A DNA stretch of 22,164 bases, taken from the NCBI GenBank assembly GCA_964502525.1, contig CAZCXH010000075.1, positions 1 to 22,164 on the forward strand. The letters run 5' to 3'. The DNA comes from DATLYB01 sp964502525. GTDB taxonomy: Bacteria; Bacteroidota; Bacteroidia; Chitinophagales; CAIOSU01. This document shows, piece after piece, positions 6,455-14,010 of the stretch. The notes under the pieces were generated by a model that did not search any database, was not told where the DNA came from, and was given only the letters and a program-made list of their open reading frames with translations. The translations under genes and the position numbers were made by a program. How positions within the stretch are numbered: the first letter of the stretch is position 1; every line of letters starts with the position of its first letter.

Positions 6455-9400
6455 TCACCTCATCAACGTCACATTCCCCTGCTTCTCCACAATTTCATTA
6501 TTCAGAAATACCGCGCGCAGATAATATCCATAGGCTTCCATTTCCTGCGGCTCGTTTTTGTAAGTGCCGTCCCAACCTTTCGTCATATCGTGGCTTTCAA
6601 AAACCAACTCGCCCCAGCGGTTGTAAACGCGGAAATCCAGTTCCTTCACGCCCTGACCTTTCACATAAAGCACATTGTTGTTTGCATCGCCATTGGGCGA
6701 GAATGCATTCGGCACATCCGCCACGAACACTGCGCTCAGGTCAAGCGCTTTGCAGACGCTGTCGGTGCATCCGCCTGAAGCAGTCGCAGTAAGACACACG
6801 ATATATTGCTGCAAATCCGCAAACACATGCACAGGATTTTCAATTGAAGAAGTGTCGCCATCACCGAAATTCCAGAGGTATGCCGTTGCATCTGCGCTTT
6901 GATTTGTAAAACTCACTTCCGTTCCGGCTACAGGATGTTCAGGCGCATAATCGAAATCAGCCCGCGGGACTTCAGCCACTACAACACTGCCCGTTGTTGT
7001 ATCCGTAATGTTGCACGTTGCTGAATCGGTGGCAATCAGCATAACGGTATATGAACCGGTTTGGGAATAAATTTTTGTTGGCGATGGCGATGCAGAATTT
7101 GTGCTGTCGCCAAAATCCCACAGATAGGTTACTGCCGGAGTTCCCGTGTTTTGAAACTGTACTTCAAGCGGTGGGCATCCCGAAAAATCATCAATCGAAA
7201 TTTCAAGTTCAGGCAATGCAGTAAAAGTAATTTGCGCAGAGAAGGTGTCGGCAATGTTGCATGTTGCTGAATCCGTAACAACCAAAACGGGATTGTAAAC
7301 CCCGCTGGCAGAATAAACATGAGCCGGATTCTGAAGCGTGGAATTTGTTCCATCATCAAAATCCCAGAAATAATTTCCCTGCGAGCCGCTGCTGAACGCA
7401 ACGAGCAGCGTGTCGCATTGGTTGGTTTCCGTAAATGTGAATGAAGCTGTTACGGTATCGTTGACTACAGATATAGTCGCAAAAGCCGTGTCAGCGGTGT
7501 TGCACGTAAGTGAATCTGTTGCAATCAGCATCACCTGATAATTGCCGGTGGTATTGTAAGTATAATTTGGATTTGGAGCAACGCTCGTGTCTCCGTTTCC
7601 AAAATCCCAAAACAAAACCGGATTAGCCGAACCGGAAATAATCGAAGTGAAACTGACATCTAAAGGAGCGCATCCTGTTTGTGCAGGCGGAGTGATTTGC
7701 GCAGTAAGCGTTGGATAAAAAGTGATGCTCTGTGTTGCGGTGTCCGAGAAATTGCAGGAAGCTGAATCAACAAGCATTAGCCTGATGGAAAATGTTCCGG
7801 CATTGGCATAAATGTGCGTTGCTGTTTGTCCTGTACTTGTCGCGCCATCGCCAAAATCCCAATTGAAATTCTGCCCGCCAAGACCTGTGCTTGTTACTTG
7901 CACCTCATAGGGCGCGCAACTGCTGAGAATATTGTAAGTGAAATCAGCAAGCAGGCTGTCTTTGTTTACATAAACGCTCATGTACGCGGTGTCCTTCTCG
8001 TTGCAGGCAAGCACGTCCATCGCAATCAGCATCACATCATATAATCCGGTGTCCGCATACGTGTAAACCGGATTTTCCAGCATGGAAGAATCACCGTTTC
8101 CGAAATACCAGATATACTGAGTAGCATTTTCAGAACGGTTGATGAAATGCACCGTCAGCGGGGCGCATCCTTCCACATAGTCAGACGTGTCGTTGGTTCC
8201 CGCAAGCGTTCCTTCAGCAGCGGCTTCAACGCGTGGCGGCTGAAAATCAATCTTAAAAACACAGTTGTCAAAATCATTGGAACGGTTTGTCGGTGCATAC
8301 GCATTTGGCGTGGTGAACAGATTCGTTTTGTCGGTGCATAAGCCGTGATAAATAATGCCGCGCTTGTCAAACCTGCATGTGCCGCCATCCACGTGCGAAT
8401 CAGCGGGACCGTAATACGAGCCGAATCTCAGCGCACTGGCATCCGGCTCCAGAACGAGCATGTAAAACCCACCGCTGTTGAACTGAAACGCATCGGGCGT
8501 TGTCTGGAAGCCGGTCAATGATGCAGCGCTGACGTTCAAGCCGCCACAACCCATCGCATAAATGTATCCGCACTCGTCCACCATGAAAGCGGTAGGAGCA
8601 AGTTCATTAAACGAGGTGATGAAAAGGATGGAATCAAGCGTTGGCTTCAGTTTCGCAATGAACGAACCGTTCAGCACGCCCTGATATGCGCCCGGTGTCG
8701 CCATCACGAGCGTGTTGGGGCTTGCGCCAAAAATATATACATTGCCCGTATCATCCATATCAATCCGGTACGATTGCTCTTCCAGCATCGAGCCGAAATA
8801 GGTGGAACGAATCATGCTCTGCCCGTTTGAGCTCACGTGCGCGATATATCCATCGTACAACCCGCCAAGATAATTCGGGTTCACCGTTCCGGCAGTGTTC
8901 GGAAGAATGTTGCTCGACACTGCGCCCGTTACAAACAAATCTCCGTTTGCATCGAGCTTCAATCCGTAGCAGGCATCTTCTTTCGGACCTCCAAGAAACG
9001 TGCTCCATACAAGCGTTGACAAATCCGAATTGAGTTTGAACAACACGCCATCCTGATAGCCGCCTCCGTACGCGGGCTGAATCACGCCCGCAGTGGTCGG
9101 GAAGTCGGTGGAACGTCCATAGCTTGCAACATACGCGTTGTCGTTCGCATCCACAATGATTTCACCTTTGTAATAATCACCATAGTAGCGCACCACGTCC
9201 GTCCAATTGTAGCCGTCACTTTCCAGCCTACCGCCAACATACGTGGAGCCGATGGCGACTGAGCCGTCAGCGGAAAGTTTGGTAACAACAATGTCATACA
9301 GCACATTGCTGAAGTTGTCGGGCGGATTTGTTTTTTTATATCCGTTTGCGCTTGTGGGGTAATTGGATGAGTTGGACGAGCCGAGAATGTAGAGCTGCTG

Positions 9401-10426
9401 ATTTGCATTTGCAAAAAGGCTGTGCGGAGTGTCTTGCTGATTTCCTCCGATATATGTAGCCCAAATCAGCGTTGAGCCATCGGGGTTGTACTTGCTGATA
9501 CAAATATCCTGATAGCCTCCGCGGTGCACCGTCTGGAATGCGCCCGCAGTTACCGGATAGCCCGCACCGCTTCCGTTTGCATTGGGCGAAAAGGCTTTTC
9601 CTCCTGAATAAATATTTCCCGCATCATCAAATGTGGCGGTGTGTCCGTAGGCGCGGTAAGTGGTTCCGGAATAGGTGGAAGCGATAATTACTGGGTCAAT
9701 AATCAACTCGTGCTGTGGCGAATATCCGTTTGGAAATTCAAACGAGACAGTGTTGCTGTTTAATTTGTAATTGCACGCAACAACCAATTTCTTTCCGTCA
9801 ACGATTTGAAACGCATGAGGTTGCTGCTCGATAATCGTTCCGGCAGAAGTGGTAATTTCCAAATTCCTGTCTTTGATTTTCAACCTGTCCACTCCTTCAA
9901 AATCCAACACGATTTGCGCTGCATCTGCTCCTGCGCTGACCATAAAATCGTATTTCGGGTTTTGTCCTTCGCTGTAAAATTTAAAAGCGACTCCGGGATA
10001 AATTTCATTGTAAGAAACTTCCCTGAACAACGGCACATGCCCCGCCCACTTTGAAGCGTCTGCCCCGAGCAGGTAATTATAGTATTCGGGAAATTTTCCG
10101 TTTTCGTCAATACGCGCATGGATATTCGCTCCCCGTAAATGCACCTTGTAAGCATGACCGCGCAGCGTTATATTCTCATCTTTTGCGGCAGAATAGTCAT
10201 GCGGGTGCATGGACTCAGACATCTTCTCAAGGTCGTCCGTGTTGTAAAAAACATAAGTGAGCGTGGAGCGTTCAAGAAAAACCGCACCGCTGTTCAACTC
10301 TGCGAGATACAGGACATTGGGGTGAAACTGATTGAGGTTTTTGATGAGTTGTAGCTGCTCCACTTCTGCCTGCAAGTGCAGAGAAAACATCACGAAAACA
10401 GGCAGTATTGATTTAATAGTCCTCAA
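6455..10426 (-). CDS. Giant secreted protein: propeller-like repeats, six PKD domains, type-B (gliding-motility-associated) sorting domain
   Basis: A 1323-residue cell-surface protein exported by the type IX system. Residues 1-20 form a signal peptide. Residues ~25-245 resemble the N-terminal domain that precedes SBBP (beta-propeller) repeats. Residues ~250-730 hold repeated ISKYNPDGSTLIWATYIGG-like blocks of SBBP type. From residue ~751 come six PKD domains, each marked by a W-x-F-G-[DN]-G-like motif (WYFGNGDSS, WDFGDGATS, WDFGNGDTS, WDFDDGTNS, WDFGDSTNS, WNFGDGDTS). Residues ~1236-1323 are the CHU_C/gliding-motility-associated sorting domain (VPNAFSPNGDANN, FRVYNRWGELVFES, GWDGTYK). Likely roles are adhesion, surface scaffolding or binding; no catalytic motif is visible. 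A PorP/SprF gene follows 143 bases downstream. The PKD repeats carry regular cysteine pairs (see findings). Family call firm, function open. Confidence 0.92.
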   Translation of the reverse strand: MRTIKSILPVFVMFSLHLQAEVEQLQLIKNLNQFHPNVLYLAELNSGAVFLERSTLTYVFYNTDDLEKMSESMHPHDYSAAKDENITLRGHAYKVHLRGANIHARIDENGKFPEYYNYLLGADASKWAGHVPLFREVSYNEIYPGVAFKFYSEGQNPKYDFMVSAGADAAQIVLDFEGVDRLKIKDRNLEITTSAGTIIEQQPHAFQIVDGKKLVVACNYKLNSNTVSFEFPNGYSPQHELIIDPVIIASTYSGTTYRAYGHTATFDDAGNIYSGGKAFSPNANGSGAGYPVTAGAFQTVHRGGYQDICISKYNPDGSTLIWATYIGGNQQDTPHSLFANANQQLYILGSSNSSNYPTSANGYKKTNPPDNFSNVLYDIVVTKLSADGSVAIGSTYVGGRLESDGYNWTDVVRYYGDYYKGEIIVDANDNAYVASYGRSTDFPTTAGVIQPAYGGGYQDGVLFKLNSDLSTLVWSTFLGGPKEDACYGLKLDANGDLFVTGAVSSNILPNTAGTVNPNYLGGLYDGYIAHVSSNGQSMIRSTYFGSMLEEQSYRIDMDDTGNVYIFGASPNTLVMATPGAYQGVLNGSFIAKLKPTLDSILFITSFNELAPTAFMVDECGYIYAMGCGGLNVSAASLTGFQTTPDAFQFNSGGFYMLVLEPDASALRFGSYYGPADSHVDGGTCRFDKRGIIYHGLCTDKTNLFTTPNAYAPTNRSNDFDNCVFKIDFQPPRVEAAAEGTLAGTNDTSDYVEGCAPLTVHFINRSENATQYIWYFGNGDSSMLENPVYTYADTGLYDVMLIAMDVLACNEKDTAYMSVYVNKDSLLADFTYNILSSCAPYEVQVTSTGLGGQNFNWDFGDGATSTGQTATHIYANAGTFSIRLMLVDSASCNFSDTATQSITFYPTLTAQITPPAQTGCAPLDVSFTSIISGSANPVLFWDFGNGDTSVAPNPNYTYNTTGNYQVMLIATDSLTCNTADTAFATISVVNDTVTASFTFTETNQCDTLLVAFSSGSQGNYFWDFDDGTNSTLQNPAHVYSASGVYNPVLVVTDSATCNIADTFSAQITFTALPELEISIDDFSGCPPLEVQFQNTGTPAVTYLWDFGDSTNSASPSPTKIYSQTGSYTVMLIATDSATCNITDTTTGSVVVAEVPRADFDYAPEHPVAGTEVSFTNQSADATAYLWNFGDGDTSSIENPVHVFADLQQYIVCLTATASGGCTDSVCKALDLSAVFVADVPNAFSPNGDANNNVLYVKGQGVKELDFRVYNRWGELVFESHDMTKGWDGTYKNEPQEMEAYGYYLRAVFLNNEIVEKQGNVTLMR

Positions 10427-10467
10427 AGCCGGATTGGATTACTCTGGATTATCTGAACATCCCTCCA

Positions 10468-10475
10468 CAAATGTA
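10468..10475 (-). promoter_or_regulatory. Putative Bacteroidota -7 box (TACATTTG)
   Basis: Read on the minus strand this is TACATTTG, a full TAnnTTTG match. It lies 42 bases upstream of the PKD-protein start, implying a leader of about 30 bases. It is the likely promoter for the PKD protein-PorP pair. A CTG rather than TTG sits near the -33 position. Confidence 0.45.
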
Positions 10476-10576
10476 TGAATCGGGAAGGAAAATTCAGAAA
10501 ATTATGGCAATTCCTTGGTGAAGCCTTTACCTGGTTTTACCTGTACGGGTTTGCAGATTGCTGCATTTGCAGGTGC

Positions 10577-10700
10577 TGCTCCACTTATAAACTTACCCCT
10601 CAAAAAAAGCGGTGGTATTTTTATGGACAGTTAATCGGATTGTTGCGATAATAAAAACAGTTAATATGGCTGGCAGTGCAATAAACAACAGTCCCAGCCC
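10577..10700. repeat. Direct repeat, copy 1 (3' end of the SCO gene)
   Basis: This stretch, covering the end of the SCO-family gene and 16 bases beyond its stop, is repeated about 900 bases away at 11477-11600 at roughly 85-90% identity by eye. The copy here keeps a run of seven A; the other copy has six. Confidence 0.85.
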
Positions 10701-11336
10701 CGGTGTGTTTTTTCCTGTTTTCGGGTTGTAGTTGAAACAGGAAAATAAGGCAGTTCTACCCGGCAGGCGGTAAGTGGGCGAAAAAGCATTCTGCACGCTG
10801 CTGATCAATAAATCCAAATCATGCCCTCGCCTTATTCCGATTAATTTTTTGGTGATGTAGCCTTCATTGTTGATGCCGACCAGAAGCGCGTCATGGTCAA
10901 ATTGATTGCTTACACTGTCCCAAACCGGAAAGAAACTGATGGATTGATTCAGGTTTTCAATGCTGTCCGTTATGGCAAAAATCCATTGCTTATCGTTCTC
11001 CAAGCCATATCTGCCTGCCAGCAACCGCATGTCTTCTTTGATGTCTCGCGGGTCAAAACTCAACACCAGAATATTGAATGAGCCATACTTTTCATTGAAT
11101 TGCAAATTCTCCTTCAGTTGCAGTAAAAACGGATTGCAGATGCCTGCGCAACGCGTGAAAACAAGCGCTAACAACAACGGTTTCTGATTATATAGCGACC
11201 CGATGGACGCAGGATTCTGATAGCCGGTTGTTTTTAACGGAGCATTATATATCTTTTCATAAATGTTACTCTCTTCTTCCAAACCCGTTGAAGCAATCTG
11301 GGTATTTGCAAAGCAATAATTTACCAATAGGAGCAT
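10593..11336 (-). CDS. SCO1/SenC-family copper chaperone-like protein
   Basis: A 247-residue SCO1/SenC-family thioredoxin-fold protein. The family delivers copper to the CuA site of cytochrome c oxidase or keeps its cysteines reduced. The copper-binding motif is present as FTRCAGICN with Cys63 and Cys67, and the distal histidine as FDHDAL with His148. LSFDPRD (~92-98) matches the usual strand after the active site. Residues ~199-212 carry CFNYNPKTGKNTPG, a segment I recognise from Bacteroidota SCO proteins, and residues ~213-236 form a C-terminal transmembrane helix. The N-terminus (MLLLVNYCFANTQIAS) is a short signal-like segment. The thioredoxin domain should therefore face the periplasm, tethered at its C-terminus. 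No oxidase genes are nearby. It lies downstream of yidC, separated by a decayed duplicate of its own 3' end. Confidence 0.88.
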   Translation of the reverse strand: MLLLVNYCFANTQIASTGLEEESNIYEKIYNAPLKTTGYQNPASIGSLYNQKPLLLALVFTRCAGICNPFLLQLKENLQFNEKYGSFNILVLSFDPRDIKEDMRLLAGRYGLENDKQWIFAITDSIENLNQSISFFPVWDSVSNQFDHDALLVGINNEGYITKKLIGIRRGHDLDLLISSVQNAFSPTYRLPGRTALFSCFNYNPKTGKNTPGLGLLFIALPAILTVFIIATIRLTVHKNTTAFFEG

Positions 11337-11365
11337 ATCATTCGTAGCGGAGATTTATACTGCTT

Positions 11366-11393
11366 CAAGCGGTAAGTTGCAAGCGGCAAGTTT
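11366..11393. repeat. Two-unit tandem repeat, 14 bases
   Basis: CAAGCGGTAAGTTG is followed directly by CAAGCGGCAAGTTT. This word pattern is a common low-complexity motif between Bacteroidota genes. It lies 30 bases upstream of the SCO start; no function is evident. Confidence 0.6.
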
Positions 11394-11473
11394 TAACCTG
11401 TTTGAAGCTATCAGTTTGTAGCTAAATACCCTAAAAAAATGTACTCTTTTGTTCCCCACAATGTTTAATAAAC

Positions 11474-11633
11474 TCATGCTCCGCTTATAAACTTACCCCT
11501 CAAAAAAGCTATGGTATTTTTATGGACGGTTAATCGGATTATTGCAATTATCAAAACAGTTAATATGGCGGGCAGAGCAATAAACAACAGCTCAAGTCCT
11601 GAAAGAATATACGGATGATAAAAGCGAATAGTC
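11474..11633 (-). pseudogene. Remnant of a second SCO-family gene (C-terminal membrane anchor only)
   Basis: Read on the minus strand, this stretch encodes GLELLFIALPAILTVLIIAI followed by IRLTVHKNTIAFLRG. The SCO protein 900 bases away ends GLGLLFIALPAILTVFIIAT, IRLTVHKNTTAFFEG. Only the membrane anchor remains: the copper-binding domain and any start codon are missing, the frame runs back into yidC in a different frame, and loss of one A in the A-run shifts the last residues. The preceding RFYHPYILSGLE may be a diverged form of the FNYNPKTGKNTPGLG segment. Most likely it is a partial gene duplication followed by decay, or the leftover of a deletion in a tandem pair of SCO genes. It directly abuts the yidC stop codon. 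Confidence 0.7.
11477..11600. repeat. Direct repeat, copy 2 (SCO remnant)
   Basis: This is the copy of 10577-10700 in the same orientation. The two share the block from TGCTCC through AAACTTACCCCTC, the membrane-helix coding part, and the TTAATATGGC and CAATAAACAACAG words. Homology fades after about 11600. Confidence 0.85.
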
Positions 11634-13493
11634 TCAGCGCTTCTTTTTCTGCGCCAGCCGCTGCTGCTTCGCCACCTCTTCGAGCCGCTGCTGCCACATT
11701 GATTTCTTGACGGGCTTCTTCTTGTTTTCCTGTATCTGCTTGTGGAGGGCGGCTTCGTCAATGATGAATTTTTTGGTGAGCCACTGCTGCAGGTAGCCCG
11801 TGATGTTGGTGAGAAAATAGTAATAGGTGAGCGCAGCGGGGAAACTGTTGAATATCGGCAGCAGCATGACGGGGAAGATGTAGGGCATGTATTTCATGCC
11901 GGGCTGGTTGCTCATGGACATCTGCGGCTGCGTGAGCGCATAGAGGATGGACGATGCCGACATCAGCAGCGTGAAGAGGCTCACATGGTTGCCGTAAAAC
12001 GGGATGGTGAAGGGCAGGTTCAAGATGGAATCGTAGGTGGAGAGGTCATTTGCCCACAGGAAACTCTCATGCCGCAATTCGATGGAGGTGGGGAAAAAAT
12101 AATACATCGCCACCAAAATCGGAAACTGGAGCAACTGCGGCAGGCAGCCACCCAGCGGGCTTACCCCCGCGCTCTGATACAGCTTCCACTGCTCGGTGGC
12201 AAACTTCTGCTGGTCGTCCTTGTATTTTTCGCGCAGGTCGTTCAGTTCAGGCTGCAGCGCCTTCATCATCGCCATTGACTTGAATGACTTGTAGGAGAGC
12301 GGAAACAGGATGATCTTGATAAGCAGGGTGAGAATGAGGATGATAAGGCCATAGCTGAGGTGAAACCCTTCGAGCCAGTTGAACACCGGTATCACCAGCC
12401 ATTTGTTGATGGGCGAAATCCATGACATGAAGCCCGTGACCATCACCAGTTCATCCAGCCCGATGCCTATGGATTTCAACGTTTTGTAATGATTGGGGCC
12501 GAAATAGTAGCTCATGCTGTAGTTCTGGGATGCTTCGCCATTGAACAGCATGGTGATGGAGGCTTCCATCGTCTTCAAAAAGCCGGGGTCAGCCGACAGC
12601 GATGATTTCAGCGTGCCGCGGTAAAAGCTTTCATTGCTGATGAGGGTGGTGTTGAAAAACTGCTGCTTGAACGACACCCATGAAAAGGAAGTGGAAAGCG
12701 ATTCGCCCGCATCGCTGGTTTCGGACAGGTTGCTGACGTCATCATTGGCGTATTTGTAATAGGCAGCGGTGTAGCGGTTTTCATTGGCTTTGTTGTTTTC
12801 GAGCCGCCTCAGGTCGCGCTTCATGAAGAAGTTAAGGTATCCGGCATTTTTCGGGATGATTTTGTTGAAGCCTGTCATGCTGATGGAATAGTCGAGCAGG
12901 TATTTTTTATCGGGGTTGAAGGAATAGCGCTGCTCCATATATGCCTCATCTCCCGCGGCCAGCCTGAATGTAACCGCTTCATCCGTTTGCTGCGCGGAGA
13001 AGTAAAGGTCGCTGGTGTTGATAGTCCTGTTGTTGTTGATGAAAAACTGAAGATTGGTGTGGTTTTCATCTCCATCGAATATCAGCAGAGGAAGCGAATC
13101 ATAAGTTAGATAGCCCTTCACCTCCACGCTCTTTATCCTGGCGCCCTTGTTGGAGAAAATGATTTTCAGATGCTCGTTTTCAAGCGTTGAAAATGCCTCT
13201 TCACCCAGGGCGGCATCGGCAAACTGCCCGAACTGGTTTTGCAGGTTCTCATTCAGCGCAGCGCTGTCCGGTTCACCGGTTACCACACCCTGTTCGCTGG
13301 TTTCCGCGGCCTCGCCCGGCATGGAGTCGAGGAAGGCGGTGGTGGGTTCCGTCTTTCTTGTCAGGGAATCCGCATATTCCGGATGTTCCTCAAGCCATTT
13401 GCGCTTTTTGTCCGCCTCTTTGGCGGTGTAAATGAAGTAAAGCGAAAAGATGATGGCTATTAATACAAATCCGACAACGGTGTTTCTGTCCAC
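11634..13493 (-). CDS. yidC: Membrane protein insertase YidC
   Basis: A 619-residue YidC/Oxa1/Alb3-family insertase, which inserts and folds inner-membrane proteins with or without SecYEG. The N-terminal MDRNTVVGFVLIAIIFSLYF (residues 1-20) is the first membrane helix typical of Gram-negative YidC. A periplasmic beta-supersandwich-like domain follows (~80-355), then the conserved C-terminal insertase region (~365-580) with SYGLIILILTLLIKIILFPL, the cytoplasmic KSMAMMKALQPELNDLREKY hairpin, and GGCLPQLLQFPILVAMYYFF. The basic tail (KKKPVKKS...AQKKKR) fits ribosome contact. Length is normal for Bacteroidota. A TAnnTTTG box lies 35 bases upstream. The gene often found upstream in related genomes, pyrG, is absent here; a repeat-rich gap takes its place. 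Its stop abuts an SCO-gene remnant. Confidence 0.97.
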   Translation of the reverse strand: MDRNTVVGFVLIAIIFSLYFIYTAKEADKKRKWLEEHPEYADSLTRKTEPTTAFLDSMPGEAAETSEQGVVTGEPDSAALNENLQNQFGQFADAALGEEAFSTLENEHLKIIFSNKGARIKSVEVKGYLTYDSLPLLIFDGDENHTNLQFFINNNRTINTSDLYFSAQQTDEAVTFRLAAGDEAYMEQRYSFNPDKKYLLDYSISMTGFNKIIPKNAGYLNFFMKRDLRRLENNKANENRYTAAYYKYANDDVSNLSETSDAGESLSTSFSWVSFKQQFFNTTLISNESFYRGTLKSSLSADPGFLKTMEASITMLFNGEASQNYSMSYYFGPNHYKTLKSIGIGLDELVMVTGFMSWISPINKWLVIPVFNWLEGFHLSYGLIILILTLLIKIILFPLSYKSFKSMAMMKALQPELNDLREKYKDDQQKFATEQWKLYQSAGVSPLGGCLPQLLQFPILVAMYYFFPTSIELRHESFLWANDLSTYDSILNLPFTIPFYGNHVSLFTLLMSASSILYALTQPQMSMSNQPGMKYMPYIFPVMLLPIFNSFPAALTYYYFLTNITGYLQQWLTKKFIIDEAALHKQIQENKKKPVKKSMWQQRLEEVAKQQRLAQKKKR

Positions 13494-13527
13494 TTAGATG
13501 AAAAGGGAGATTTTTGAGTTCGGGGTG

Positions 13528-13535
13528 CAAACTTA
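13528..13535 (-). promoter_or_regulatory. Putative Bacteroidota -7 box for yidC (TAAGTTTG)
   Basis: On the minus strand this reads TAAGTTTG, a full TAnnTTTG match 35 bases before the yidC ATG. A TTG (complement of CAA at 13558-13560) lies 22 bases upstream and could serve as the -33 element. Confidence 0.5.
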
Positions 13536-13582
13536 AACAATCCGGATAGTTATGCCGCAACAAGTGTGAAAAGGAAAGTCTG

Positions 13583-13805
13583 GGGTGCACGACAAATTCA
13601 AAGATCGATCAGGCAGTAAAACAATACATCTAACATCCTTAACGAGGTTTGACAACTTTTTGAAAGTTGTCAAACCTGAAAACCAAATGAGTTAGATGGG
13701 ATTCAAAGATCGCGTCTGCGGTAAAATAATCAGCCCAACTTAATTATTCAAAGAAATCAGCCCGGACAACTCTCTCCAAATGCCAAGGGGAGTTCGGGCT
13801 GATTG
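13583..13805. repeat. Composite dispersed repeat, copy A
   Basis: This is a mosaic of modules. Module 1 (GACAAATTCAAAGATCG..., 13591-13617) recurs at 13700-13717 and again at 22028-22057. Module 2, ATTCAAAGAAATCAGCCCGG (13746-13765), recurs at 22079-22100. The AGTTAGATGG word (13690-13699) recurs at 22152-22161. CATCTAAC (13626-13633) and GTTAGATG (13691-13698) are inverted complements framing a strong hairpin, and CAGCCCG (13758-13764) pairs with CGGGCTG (13795-13801). Both copies lie 60-90 bases upstream of a minus-strand gene. Probably a non-autonomous intergenic element. Confidence 0.65.
13645..13677. other. Perfect 15-bp stem-loop
   Basis: AGGTTTGACAACTTT (13645-13659) and AAAGTTGTCAAACCT (13663-13677) are perfectly complementary around a 3-base loop. 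Similar AGGTTTGACAAC palindromes recur between genes in Bacteroidota. No gene ends here, since both neighbours start outward, so it is not an ordinary terminator; it is nested inside the composite repeat at 13583-13805. Confidence 0.75.
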
Positions 13806-13961
13806 GATGTTTACGGTTCAAATAACAGTAAACGTAAACGCGTAAACAGTAAGCAACTACCACCAGCGTTGACTTGACACAGCACCAGGCAACACCCGTG
13901 AAGAAGGGTGCGATTGATTATAGACTTGTGGTAAAACAATAATTTTTCCAAATTGAATTGC

Positions 13962-13969
13962 AACCTTTG
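13962..13969 (+). promoter_or_regulatory. Near-consensus -7 box (AACCTTTG)
   Basis: AACCTTTG differs from TAnnTTTG at one base. It lies 41 bases before the ATG at 14011 of the hydrolase gene. No clear -33 element was seen. Confidence 0.25.
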
Positions 13970-14010
13970 CAGTGCGCTTCAATTCTTGAATATTATTATC
14001 ATTGACGAGC

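Larger units (their letters stand above)
13494..14010. other. Repeat-rich intergenic region between divergent yidC and hydrolase genes
   Basis: No gene is seen in this 517-base gap. It holds the yidC promoter box (13528-13535), a composite repeat (13583-13805) containing a perfect 15-bp hairpin, several GTAAAC words with a GTTTACG/CGTAAAC inverted repeat (about 13809-13845), a weak CACCC/GGGTG stem (13893-13910) and a near-consensus promoter box for the hydrolase gene (13962-13969). Confidence 0.6.
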
